From the NCBI GenBank assembly GCA_029258825.1, contig JAPDKA010000003.1, positions 254,065 through 318,064 of the forward strand: a DNA stretch of 64,000 nucleotides, read 5' to 3'. The DNA is from an archaeon (GTDB lineage Archaea > Nanobdellota > Nanobdellia > Pacearchaeales > JAPDKA01). Made by a program: the position numbers and the translations under genes. This document shows positions 9,581-16,804 of this stretch, one piece after another (within the stretch, counting starts at the first letter, position 1; each line of letters opens with the position of its first letter). The notes beneath the pieces were generated by a model. The model was not told the DNA's origin, did not search any database, and was given only the letters and a program-made list of their open reading frames with translations.

Positions 9581-9841
9581 ATGAAGATAAACATAATAAA
9601 AGCGGAAAAGGACTATATTGAAATTGAACTTGATAATCTTACTGTTGCTGAGTTGCTTAGAGCAGAATTGTGGAACGAAAAAGGTATTAGTTTAGCTGTA
9701 TGGAAAAGAGAACATCCTACAAAAAATCCTGTATTGATCGTTAAAGGTAAAAATGTTAAAGATTTGCTACTTAAAACCATTGAAAGAATTCAAACAGAAA
9801 TAAAACAATTAATAAAAGAAGCAAAAAAATTAGCAAAATAA
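9581..9841 (+). CDS. rpoL: DNA-directed RNA polymerase subunit L
   Basis: Subunit L (Rpb11-like) dimerises with subunit D to nucleate RNA polymerase assembly. The sequence shows the family pattern: an acidic first strand, EIELDN.TVAELLRAELW, then a strand around HPTKNPVLIVK, and a long C-terminal helix beginning NVKDLLLKTIERI. Length (86) is normal. A TTTTTAAATA box at 9551-9560 gives a promoter about 26 nt before the ATG. Its partner rpoD is at about 52.3 kb. The gene for a probable eL41 follows 8 nt later. Confidence 0.9.
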   Translation: MKINIIKAEKDYIEIELDNLTVAELLRAELWNEKGISLAVWKREHPTKNPVLIVKGKNVKDLLLKTIERIQTEIKQLIKEAKKLAK

Positions 9842-9849
9842 AAAGCAAA

Positions 9850-9966
9850 ATGAAGCGTTCTAGCAGAAGGTGGAAAAAGAGATGGCAAATGCGTTGGAAG
9901 TGGCAGAAAAAAAGGTTAAGAAGGGAAAAAAGAAAGAGAAAACAAAGAAGAAAAGCTGCTAAATAG
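9850..9966 (+). CDS. rpl41e: Probable ribosomal protein eL41 (38 residues, extremely basic)
   Basis: The ORF encodes 38 residues made almost wholly of Lys, Arg, Trp and Gln. The core KWQKKRLRREKRKRKQRRK lines up with the eukaryotic and archaeal eL41 helix (KWRKKRMRRLKRKRRKMRQ). eL41 is a single helix of about 25 residues that sits at the ribosomal subunit interface. Here there is an extra N-terminal stretch. It lies 8 nt after rpoL, consistent with an operon. It is short and low in complexity, so a chance ORF cannot be fully excluded. The tryptophan positions and the expression-gene context support it. Confidence 0.65.
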   Translation: MKRSSRRWKKRWQMRWKWQKKRLRREKRKRKQRRKAAK

Positions 9967-10033
9967 TTTTCTTTAATTTTTTCTTATTGTATTTTCCAAA
10001 AATTTTTAAATGTAGCAAGGCTAGTTGTGTTGA

Positions 10034-10107
10034 GGGGCGGTAGCTCAGCCCGGGAGAGCACTCGGCTGAAGACCGAGGAGTCGTGGGTTCAAATCCCACC
10101 CGCCCCA
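10034..10107 (+). tRNA. tRNA-Phe (GAA)
   Basis: A complete 74-nt cloverleaf has acceptor stem GGGGCGG paired with CCGCCCC, D arm GCTC...GAGC, anticodon loop CTGAAGA giving GAA, and a T arm with GTTCAAA. The discriminator base is A and no CCA is encoded. There is no intron. A TTTTTAAA box centred near 10008 is about 26 nt upstream of the first base. Confidence 0.97.
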
Positions 10108-10141
10108 TAAAGTTTTTAAATGTAAAAAGCCAAGCAAAAAT

Positions 10142-10699
10142 ATGAAAAAGTTGAAAAAAAGAGGTGCATTTGAATTAAGTATGACTACTGTAGTGATTCT
10201 TGTTATAGCAATGGTAATGCTTGCTCTCGGTTTAGTAATGGTACGCCGTATAATGTGTGGTGCAATTGGTTTAACTAGTACAATAAATCAAAAAATACAT
10301 GATAAAATTAACCAGATGTTCGAAGCAGAAGGTGGTGAAGTACAATGTATAGGTGCTGGAACAGAAACAGTTTATTTAATACCAGGAAAAGTAAATTATA
10401 TTTATTGCGGAATAAATGCACCAAAGGATGCTGAGTACATTATAAGCATTGAAAGCATAACAGATGATGCAAAAGATTGGATTTATGGTAGCGAGGGGTG
10501 GAAAGGCACAGTTAGCCCAGGAGACACACAACCTAAGAAAATTTTAAGATTAAAAATACCAAAAGATGCTCCTGAGATTCCTGTTATAATACATATTAAA
10601 GTAACAAAAAATGAAGATGGGGAAAGCAAACATGTAGCAACACTTGACTTAGACTTCCAAGTTAAAAGAATTGGCGGGTTGAGAGGGGCTATCTGTTAG
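10142..10699 (+). CDS. Prepilin-like secreted/membrane protein of unknown function
   Basis: A short basic leader MKKLKKRGAFELSM is followed by one hydrophobic helix (about residues 13-35). This is the shape of archaeal class III (type IV prepilin-like) signal peptides. The rest (40-185) should be outside the cell. It contains beta-strand-rich sequence with two conserved-looking cysteines and an Ig-like ending (VIIHIKVTKNEDGES.HVATLDLDF). Proteins of this layout are common in DPANN genomes but unassigned. A TATA box starts at about 10114, 26 nt before the ATG, so it is a leaderless monocistron behind tRNA-Phe. Confidence 0.6.
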   Translation: MKKLKKRGAFELSMTTVVILVIAMVMLALGLVMVRRIMCGAIGLTSTINQKIHDKINQMFEAEGGEVQCIGAGTETVYLIPGKVNYIYCGINAPKDAEYIISIESITDDAKDWIYGSEGWKGTVSPGDTQPKKILRLKIPKDAPEIPVIIHIKVTKNEDGESKHVATLDLDFQVKRIGGLRGAIC

Positions 10700-10757
10700 T
10701 TTTATTTCTTTGGTTCGGCTTAGTTAGGTTTTTAAATAAATTACGATTTGCGTTAAT

Positions 10758-12215
10758 ATGCTAATGCTGTTTAATACGCTTGGTAGAAAGCTGGAAGCAT
10801 TTAAACCAATAGACAAGACAGAAATCCGTATGTATACTTGTGGACCTACTGTTTATGATTTTCCTCATATAGGCAATTATCGTGCCTTTGTTTTTGCTGA
10901 TTTACTGAAGCGTTATTTAATGTTTAAAGGTTACAAGGTAAAACATGTTACAAATATAACAGATGTGGATGATAAAACAATAGCAAGATCTCAGCAAGAA
11001 GGAAAAACGCTCAAAGAATTAACAAGATTTTATGAGAAAGCATTTCTAGAAGATTTGCGTGCTTTAAATTGTTTATATGCTGATATATATCCAAGAGCAA
11101 CCGAGCATATAGATGAAATGGTCAGGTTAATTCAAATCTTAATTGACAAAGGCTATGCATATCTTGCTGAAGATGGCAGCATTTATTATAATGTTTCAAA
11201 ATTTAAAGACTACGGAAAGCTGTCAGGAATAAAAAAAGACCAGCTTAAACCAGGAGCAAGGGTAAACCAACAAGAATACAGCAAAGAGCAAGCTGCAGAC
11301 TTTGCATTATGGAAAGCTTACAGTGATAGTGATGGCCCTATATTCTGGGAACCAGAATTCAAGATTAATGGAAAAATTGTAAAACTAAAAGGCAGACCTG
11401 GATGGCACATTGAATGTAGCGCTATGTCTATGAAATATCTCGGTGAACATTTTGATATACACACAGGTGGGATAGACCTAATATTTCCTCATCATGAAAA
11501 TGAAATAGCTCAAAGTGAAGCGGCAACAGGTAAGAAGTTCGTTAACTACTGGGTGCATAACGAATTTTTGCTTGTTGAAGGAAAAAAGATGAGTAAAAGC
11601 TTGGGTAATTTTTATACACTTCGTGATTTACTGGATAAGCATAAACCGGAAGCGATAAGATATGTACTTATATCAACACACTATAGGCAGTTACTTAATT
11701 TTACACTTAATAGCGTAAAAGCTGCGGAAAAAACATTGCAAAGAATTGCATTATTCTTGTATAGACTAAAGCAAATAAAAAGTGATACTGGCGATGATAA
11801 AGTAGTTGACGAGCTACTACACAAAGTTAAAGAAGAATTCAAACAACATATGGATAATGACCTAAACGTAACTAAAGCTTTAGCAGCCATATTTAACTTT
11901 ATGCGGGAAATAAATAAGTTGTTGAACGAAAATAAAATAAGTAAGTTAAAAGCTGATGAGGTGCTCTCTTGCATGCTTGAATTTGATAATGTTCTTGGTT
12001 TAAGAATGGATAAGCTTGTTAACGAGCTCGAAAAACTCAATGCAGACCTTCCAGAAGATGTAAAGAAATTAATCGAAGAAAGAGAAAAAGCAAGAAAAGA
12101 AAAAAATTTTTCAGTAGCAGACATGTTAAGAGAAAAAATAAAGCAGAAAGGTTATTGGATCGATGATACAGAATACGGACCCATTGTAAGAAAATTAGAA
12201 CAACAAAATGAATAA
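10758..12215 (+). CDS. cysS: Cysteinyl-tRNA synthetase
   Basis: This class I synthetase charges tRNA-Cys. It starts with [16 protein letters not shown], which combines the zinc-binding Cys with the HIGN form of the HIGH motif. Other signatures are [33 protein letters not shown] (zinc ligands), and KKMSKSLGN. Length 485 is normal and the C-terminal helical anticodon domain is present. A TATA element at about 10730-10738 lies about 24 nt before the ATG. A second in-frame ATG follows two codons later. Its end overlaps the next gene by 8 nt. Confidence 0.97.
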   Translation: MLMLFNTLGRKLEAFKPIDKTEIRMYTCGPTVYDFPHIGNYRAFVFADLLKRYLMFKGYKVKHVTNITDVDDKTIARSQQEGKTLKELTRFYEKAFLEDLRALNCLYADIYPRATEHIDEMVRLIQILIDKGYAYLAEDGSIYYNVSKFKDYGKLSGIKKDQLKPGARVNQQEYSKEQAADFALWKAYSDSDGPIFWEPEFKINGKIVKLKGRPGWHIECSAMSMKYLGEHFDIHTGGIDLIFPHHENEIAQSEAATGKKFVNYWVHNEFLLVEGKKMSKSLGNFYTLRDLLDKHKPEAIRYVLISTHYRQLLNFTLNSVKAAEKTLQRIALFLYRLKQIKSDTGDDKVVDELLHKVKEEFKQHMDNDLNVTKALAAIFNFMREINKLLNENKISKLKADEVLSCMLEFDNVLGLRMDKLVNELEKLNADLPEDVKKLIEEREKARKEKNFSVADMLREKIKQKGYWIDDTEYGPIVRKLEQQNE

Positions 12216-12837
12216 AAAAGACAGAGAAACGAACAGAGCAGTGAAAAAATTCAGATGGTTCAAAACAAGCGATGGTGTGCTCGTTATTGCTGGTAAAAAT
12301 GCTGAGCAAAACGAGCAAGTTGTTAAAATAGCTAAACCCAACCAATGGTTGTTGCATACTAAGGCGGCAGGCAGTCCTTTCTGCTTATTGTTAACAAAGC
12401 CTAAACAAAAGCCAAGTGAACAAGCAATCAAAGAAGCTGCAGTATTCTGCGCTGCTTTCAGTAAAGCATTTAAACAAGGAAAAAAACAGATAGAAGTGCA
12501 TTGTTTTTTGAAGAAAAACACTAAAAAAGAAAGTGAAAAAAAGAAACTACCTTTAGGAAGTTTTTTCGTTGAAAAGATAGAAAAAAAACTTAACGTTAAG
12601 CCACGTGTTGTTATAGTTAAAGATAACAACTACTATGTTGTTGTACCTAAAAAAACTGCAGAAATAAAAAAGTTAAAGATAATAGCCGAGATAAAACAAG
12701 GAAAACATGATAAAAATAAGTTAATAAGCAAGATCAAAGAAAGGTTAAAGCTTAACGAAAATCAAACAAGAATGCTACTTGCATTATTGCCAAATAAAAT
12801 AGATATTATTTTCAAAAATGAAAAAACCAATGATTAA
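12208..12837 (+). CDS. Stand-alone NFACT-R (DUF814) domain protein
   Basis: The first about 100 residues match the NFACT-R domain of RqcH/NEMF ribosome quality-control proteins. Motifs are KFRWFKTSDGVLVIAGKNA, a NQWLLHTKAAGSPFC block (usually D-x-W-x-H), and a helix EQAIKEAAVFCAAFS. The NFACT-N and coiled-coil parts that in full-length RqcH bind tRNA and 60S/50S subunits are absent. Residues 110-209 form a Lys-rich extension ending in a small helical domain. It overlaps cysS by 8 nt and the YhbY gene by 20 nt, so it is in a translation operon. RNA binding is likely; whether it works in ribosome rescue is unknown. Confidence 0.8.
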   Translation: MNKKDRETNRAVKKFRWFKTSDGVLVIAGKNAEQNEQVVKIAKPNQWLLHTKAAGSPFCLLLTKPKQKPSEQAIKEAAVFCAAFSKAFKQGKKQIEVHCFLKKNTKKESEKKKLPLGSFFVEKIEKKLNVKPRVVIVKDNNYYVVVPKKTAEIKKLKIIAEIKQGKHDKNKLISKIKERLKLNENQTRMLLALLPNKIDIIFKNEKTND

Positions 12838-13075
12838 AATACAGCTAGGCAAGGCAGGAGTAACAGAAAGATTTATAGACAACCTAACAAAAATATTTAA
12901 AAATAGGGATTTGGTTAAGATTTCTGTGCTAAAAAGTTTCAGTAGAGACAAACAAGAGATAAAAAACACTGCCAATGCCATTTGCGATATGTTAAGTAAA
13001 AAAACAAAAAAGCCATACACAGCAAAAACGATTGGCTTTACCATTGTAATAAGAAAATGGCGCAAGCTAAAGTAA
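12818..13075 (+). CDS. YhbY/CRM-domain RNA-binding protein
   Basis: This small protein (85 residues) has the CRS1-YhbY fold. The start IKIQLGKAGVTERFIDNL and the pattern KNRDLVKISVLKS match the family, whose bacterial member YhbY binds pre-50S particles. The usual GxxG loop is replaced by a Lys-rich turn (SKKTKKPYTAKTIG). The C-terminal strand GFTIVIRK is intact. It overlaps both neighbours (NFACT-R and eS19), as is common in archaeal operons holding YhbY and rps19e. Confidence 0.85.
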   Translation: MKKPMIKIQLGKAGVTERFIDNLTKIFKNRDLVKISVLKSFSRDKQEIKNTANAICDMLSKKTKKPYTAKTIGFTIVIRKWRKLK

Positions 13076-13488
13076 AAGTACTTGACGTTAAGCCTGAAGC
13101 ATTTATAGCAGCACTAGCAGAAAAACTCAAAAAAATGCCAGAACTTGCTATGCCAGACTGGGCTAAGTTTGTAAAAACAAGTGCAGGTAAAGAAAGACCT
13201 CCTGAAAATAAAGATTGGTGGTATGTAAGAGCTGCAAGCATTCTTAGACAAATCTATCTTAAAGGAATAATAGGAACAAACAGACTGGCAACTCGTTACA
13301 GAGCTAAGAAAAAACATACTGCTAGCCCTCCGCGTATGTTCAAAGGAAGCAGAAAAATAATAAGAACAATACTGCAGCAAGCTGAAAAAGCTGGATTGGT
13401 AGAAAAAGTAGAAAAGCCAAGAAAAGGAAGGCAATTAACAAAAAAAGGTCTTGAGCTACTTGAAACAACTGCTGCAGAAGTAGCTTAA
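13057..13488 (+). CDS. rps19e: 30S ribosomal protein eS19
   Basis: The 143-residue protein aligns along its length with archaeal eS19. Signatures are DWAKFVKTS.GKERPP, DWWYVRAASILRQIYLKG, and the basic block around FKGSRKIIRTILQQ. The C-terminus GRQLTKKGLELLE is a winged-helix end. It binds the head of the small subunit. It overlaps the YhbY gene by 19 nt and is followed after 17 nt by a small membrane protein. Confidence 0.95.
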   Translation: MAQAKVKVLDVKPEAFIAALAEKLKKMPELAMPDWAKFVKTSAGKERPPENKDWWYVRAASILRQIYLKGIIGTNRLATRYRAKKKHTASPPRMFKGSRKIIRTILQQAEKAGLVEKVEKPRKGRQLTKKGLELLETTAAEVA

Positions 13489-13505
13489 TTTTATTTTGTT
13501 TTAAA

Positions 13506-13778
13506 ATGAAGAAACAAATTGTTATCAGCATTACATTACTCATCGCTTTATTCATGTTTAGTAGCCTTTATTATGCTTGGATAAACCAAACAGACATCAA
13601 ACATGGAGTGGCGTTTACAACAGATACTGTAATGTTGAACAACAAAACAAATGCTGCTTATGTTTATGCCTCATTATTTTGGATTATAGCAATTTACTGC
13701 TTGATAAGCATTATACGTTTTAGTTTTGATAAAGCAATTGAATCAAAACTAAAACCTGTTGCATTGCTAAAACATTAA
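13506..13778 (+). CDS. Small membrane protein of unknown function
   Basis: The 90-residue product has two hydrophobic helices (about residues 5-24 and 55-74) separated by a polar loop with NQTD and NNKT sites that could be N-glycosylated if the loop is outside. I recognise no family. Its position between eS19 and PDCD5, with gaps of 17 and 3 nt, indicates co-transcription with translation genes. Confidence 0.55.
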   Translation: MKKQIVISITLLIALFMFSSLYYAWINQTDIKHGVAFTTDTVMLNNKTNAAYVYASLFWIIAIYCLISIIRFSFDKAIESKLKPVALLKH

Positions 13779-13781
13779 AAA

Positions 13782-14054
13782 ATGGAGGAAAATGAAAAAA
13801 TTCAAAAGCAAATGGAAGAAGCATTACAGCAATTTCAAGCACTAGAACAGATTGTAAAGCAACACATGACAAAACAAGCATTAAGCAGATATGGCAACGT
13901 TAAAGTCGCACATCCAGAATTGGCTATAAAAGCTGTATCGATGCTTGCAAGCTTTATTCAATCTGGCCAAATCGATACTATTGATGATGACATGCTAAAG
14001 CAAGTTTTAAAAAGCCTGTCTGTCAATAAGCAATATAAAATTAAGCGTAAATAA
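13782..14054 (+). CDS. PDCD5/TFAR19-family DNA-binding protein
   Basis: The protein has 90 residues, starting with a long charged helix. The PDCD5 core HPELAIKAVSMLASFIQSGQIDTIDDDMLKQVL is followed by a basic C-terminus, the archaeal version of the family. The usual motif R-Y-G-N-V-K-V-A-HPE is clear. It is the classical archaeal neighbour of eL39 and eS19, and that order is kept here. The molecular role in archaea is still poorly known. Confidence 0.9.
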   Translation: MEENEKIQKQMEEALQQFQALEQIVKQHMTKQALSRYGNVKVAHPELAIKAVSMLASFIQSGQIDTIDDDMLKQVLKSLSVNKQYKIKRK

Positions 14055-14070
14055 GCAAAGCATAAAGCAA

Positions 14071-14301
14071 ATGACATCGCGCAAAAGTTATATGCTTAAG
14101 TTGAGGCTTGGAAAACTGCAAAGACAAACTAAGTGGGCACCGTTTTGGGCAGTGTTCAGAAGGTTTGGTATTGGTAAAAGAGTGCATCCTACAGAAATGA
14201 CAAGAATTAAACGAAGATGGAGACGCGATAAAATACCTAAAAAGTTGAAAAGGTTTGAAAAAAGAAAAATAAAATCTGGAAGAAAGAGGAAGAAGTATTA
14301 A
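14071..14301 (+). CDS. rpl39e: 50S ribosomal protein eL39 with extended C-terminus
   Basis: eL39 lies near the exit tunnel of the large subunit. Residues 1-56 match the family (SRKSYMLKLRLGKLQRQTKW ... TRIKRRWRRDKI). The protein is 76 residues while most eL39 are about 51. The extra length comes from a short insert after the tunnel-lining part (FWAVFRRFGIGKRVH) and a 20-residue Lys/Arg tail. It is 16 nt after PDCD5 and one base before eL31. Confidence 0.88.
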   Translation: MTSRKSYMLKLRLGKLQRQTKWAPFWAVFRRFGIGKRVHPTEMTRIKRRWRRDKIPKKLKRFEKRKIKSGRKRKKY

Positions 14302-14302
14302 A

Positions 14303-14719
14303 ATGGAGGCAAAAATCGAGAGAAGCTATATCGTGCCTTTACGCAAAGAATGGATAAAAGCACCAAGCTATGCAAGAAGTAAAAAAGCAGTTAAAGCATT
14401 AAGGGCATTCATTGCTAGACACATGAAAGTAGATGCAGATAATGTGAAAATAAGCATGAAAGTAAATCATGCTATATGGAAAAACGGGCTAAAGAGACCA
14501 CCAGCAAAAATTGAAGTTAAAGTTATAAAGGAAAATAATATTGTTAGAGTTTATTTGCCTGAAGAAACAGAAAAAGCAAAAGCAAACGAAAAGAAACAAG
14601 CTAAAGAAAAGAAAAAACAAGAAAAAGAGAAAACCGAAAAAGAGAACAAAACAGAACAGAAAGAACAAGAACAAAAACAAGAAAAAGAAGAAAAAGCTAA
14701 TGCAAAGGAAAAGAAATGA
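14303..14719 (+). CDS. rpl31e: 50S ribosomal protein eL31 with Lys/Glu tail
   Basis: Residues 1-88 hold the eL31 core: RSYIVPLRKEWIKAP, RSKKAVKALRAFIARHMK, VNHAIWKNGLKRPPAKIEVK. From residue 89 to the end (138) there is a charged tail of Lys, Glu and Gln with almost no hydrophobic residues, absent from typical eL31. The tail is encoded by a nearly pure A/G stretch (14560-14719). It overlaps the pseudouridine synthase gene by 4 nt (ATGA). Confidence 0.92.
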   Translation: MEAKIERSYIVPLRKEWIKAPSYARSKKAVKALRAFIARHMKVDADNVKISMKVNHAIWKNGLKRPPAKIEVKVIKENNIVRVYLPEETEKAKANEKKQAKEKKKQEKEKTEKENKTEQKEQEQKQEKEEKANAKEKK

Positions 14720-15534
14720 ACAACATTCTTGATTTAATTAATTATAGTATAGTTTTTCTTGATAAGCCTTACGGAATAACAAGTCATAAAGCAAGTGAAA
14801 TTGTAAAAAAAGAGTTACAAAAAAATTTTGGTGTTAAAATAAAAGTCGGCCATACAGGTACACTAGATCCGAAAGTTACTGGAATGTTGATTCTGCTCAT
14901 CGGTAAATCAACAAGATTAATGCGTTTATTTAACTTAGACAAAACATACATTGCTGTTGCAAAATTACATAAAGAAATTGACAACAGAAGCATCACCCAA
15001 ACAATAAATGAAAAGTTCACAGGCATAATAAAGCAACTGCCACCTAAAAGAAGTGCTGTAAAAAGAGCAATAAGACAACGCGTAGTGTATGAATTTAGCT
15101 TGATGGAAAGAAAAGATAGGATTTTGCTTTTCAAAATCAGATGTCAAGCGGGAACTTATGTAAGAAAACTCATACACGATTTAGGGAATGCATTGGGTGT
15201 AGGTATGCACATGCTAGAACTAAGAAGAATTGCTGTAGGAAATTTTAATGAACGATTATGCGTAAACTTATATGATGTAATACAGGCTATAAGGAATAAA
15301 AAAACCAACGTATTTGTTAGTATAGAAAAAGTTGTGGATAAACTTAGACTGCCAAAACTGCAATTGAGCAAGGAAAAAGCAAAAAAATTTTGTATGGGGC
15401 AATTCCTAAAGTTAGAAGTTAAAAACATTACTGACAGAATTATGCTTGTGTTCTATAACAAAAAATTAATCGGTTATGGAAAAATAATAAACACTAAGTT
15501 GAAGCCAGAAGCTGTAATTAGGCAAGTTCAATAG
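14716..15534 (+). CDS. cbf5: Compact Cbf5/TruB-type pseudouridine synthase with PUA domain
   Basis: The protein makes pseudouridine, either guided by H/ACA RNPs or alone on tRNA U55. The catalytic block GHTGTLDPKVTGML holds the active Asp. LPPKRSAVKRAIRQR and CQAGTYVRKLIHDLG are typical of Cbf5 rather than of bacterial TruB. Residues about 195-272 form a PUA domain. The length of 272 is below the usual 320-340 because the N-terminal extension that packs on the PUA domain in Cbf5 is missing. The start ATG overlaps the eL31 stop. The 3' end overlaps a convergent gene by 7 nt. Confidence 0.88.
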   Translation: MNNILDLINYSIVFLDKPYGITSHKASEIVKKELQKNFGVKIKVGHTGTLDPKVTGMLILLIGKSTRLMRLFNLDKTYIAVAKLHKEIDNRSITQTINEKFTGIIKQLPPKRSAVKRAIRQRVVYEFSLMERKDRILLFKIRCQAGTYVRKLIHDLGNALGVGMHMLELRRIAVGNFNERLCVNLYDVIQAIRNKKTNVFVSIEKVVDKLRLPKLQLSKEKAKKFCMGQFLKLEVKNITDRIMLVFYNKKLIGYGKIINTKLKPEAVIRQVQ

Positions 15535-15752
15535 TGCAATATCTTTACCTTCTTAGGATAAAGCAATACTACTTCAATCTTTTTTCCGTTTATGATAGCT
15601 GTATAGTAAACACCGCCGTAATCATTGTTATACTCAAAATTAATGTCATGTCCTGTAATTTTTCTTAACAGCTTTGTAACGTCTTTGCCCACATACAACC
15701 TATTCCATTCTTCTTGTTTCAGCTCAATTTCAAGATTTTTTGGTTTGCACAT
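15528..15752 (-). CDS. 74-residue protein of unknown function
   Basis: The likely start is the ATG at 15752 (MCKPKNLEIELKQ), because upstream codons would overlap the preceding gene. The sequence is a mix of strands and helices and ends IEVVLLYPKKVKIL. No family is recognised. It begins 10 nt after the stop of the RNase H-like gene, so they form a two-gene operon. Its 3' end overlaps cbf5 by 7 nt in convergent orientation. Confidence 0.6.
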   Translation of the reverse strand: MCKPKNLEIELKQEEWNRLYVGKDVTKLLRKITGHDINFEYNNDYGGVYYTAIINGKKIEVVLLYPKKVKILHY

Positions 15753-15762
15753 TAAAAAAATG

Positions 15763-16386
15763 TTAATGAAGAATGGTTTTAATATTTTTTGGAAGATCTT
15801 GTCTAAATTCTTTTTCAAGTTTTTTAATTATTTTTTCGAGATTATTTTTATGCCTTTGGTCACTGGTAGTATCAAATTCGACATAAAGTTGTCGTAATAG
15901 ATATGCAAACCTATCTGCTATATTAATTATTTCTACCTTTCTATCGCCATGAGGGATAAAAAAGATTCTCTCTGGATTAAAATCTAAATCATACAAATTT
16001 TTTATTAAATTTGAAACATCATTTTGAGTAAAATTAAATATACCATCAATGAAGCAAGAGATCTCATATTTTGGGTACTTCCTACAAAAAAATGAAATCA
16101 ATAAAGCAAAAACCAATTGCTTAACTAAACCGTTACCATGTTGTTGTTTAAATTCTGATGGAACAACTGTATAAATAAGATCGATTTGTAAAGAATCTAA
16201 TAATTTTTTTATTTTGTCTAATAACTTCTTACTCTTTATATTTGATTCTCTAATTTTACTATAAATACATTCAGGATAAGTTATAGCTAACTCATAATTA
16301 AATGAAGAAACCGCACAATAAATCGTGGGGTTTTTTCCTTCGTTTGATTCGTCTATGCCAACATAAAGTTTGGGTCTCTTTGACAT
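15763..16386 (-). CDS. RNase H-fold protein (RNase HII/DUF3800-like)
   Basis: The first strand KLYVGIDESNEG resembles the catalytic GIDEAGRG of RNase HII and the IDES of DUF3800 proteins. A later strand ISCFIDGIFN and the helix IINIADRFAYLLRQ add further acidic residues at the expected places. I chose the ATG at 16386 because GGGGTGA lies 6-7 nt upstream. The protein has 207 residues from there. It may be a nuclease of the RNase H superfamily, with substrate unknown. The downstream 74-residue ORF may be its partner. Confidence 0.65.
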   Translation of the reverse strand: MSKRPKLYVGIDESNEGKNPTIYCAVSSFNYELAITYPECIYSKIRESNIKSKKLLDKIKKLLDSLQIDLIYTVVPSEFKQQHGNGLVKQLVFALLISFFCRKYPKYEISCFIDGIFNFTQNDVSNLIKNLYDLDFNPERIFFIPHGDRKVEIINIADRFAYLLRQLYVEFDTTSDQRHKNNLEKIIKKLEKEFRQDLPKNIKTILH

Positions 16387-16508
16387 CAAAGTCACCCCTT
16401 TTCCCCACACCTCTTTTATTTCTTTTATTCTAAATTGTCGTTATATTTAAATTTTATCTCTTCCAAGGGAAAAGAAAAATATTTAAAAATAATTTTACAT
16501 TGTTGAGT

Positions 16509-16802
16509 ATGTTAATTCAGATTAGCTTAAAAGTTATTTTATTTTTATTGTATTTTGCATGCATATATTATATGATTTTAAGTTTAAAAATCGTTAAAAA
16601 GGAATTTAGAAGGTTATATTTTTACTTATTAACAGGGGTATTTTTATTTTTACTTCAGGAAATAACGCCTATATGTGTAGAAAATGTTGGATTAATAATT
16701 ATAATATTTGGAACATTAATTTGTGTTAGAACGTTAATTAAAGAATATGCTTTCATGATAACTCCTTTACATGAAAAAATCATAAGTAAATTTTTTAGTT
16801 AA
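16509..16802 (+). CDS. Small three-TM membrane protein upstream of FIST sensor
   Basis: The product has 97 residues with hydrophobic segments at about 4-25, 38-56 and 60-77. The start ATG at 16509 lies 24-26 nt after a TATTTAAAAATA box (about 16480-16491), as expected for a leaderless transcript. Earlier TTG codons are therefore unlikely starts. It ends 2 nt before the FIST gene, so they are co-transcribed. It may anchor or transmit a signal from the FIST protein, which has no TM helix of its own. That role is inferred from context. Confidence 0.65.
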   Translation: MLIQISLKVILFLLYFACIYYMILSLKIVKKEFRRLYFYLLTGVFLFLLQEITPICVENVGLIIIIFGTLICVRTLIKEYAFMITPLHEKIISKFFS

Positions 16803-16804
16803 AA

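Noticed and set aside
14541..14732. Lys-rich 63-codon ORF overlapping eL31
   Set aside because: It is the shifted frame of the purine-rich tail; eL31 explains the sequence.
16500..16508. TTG start for the membrane protein upstream of FIST
   Set aside because: ATG 16509 matches the promoter spacing and needs no rare start codon.
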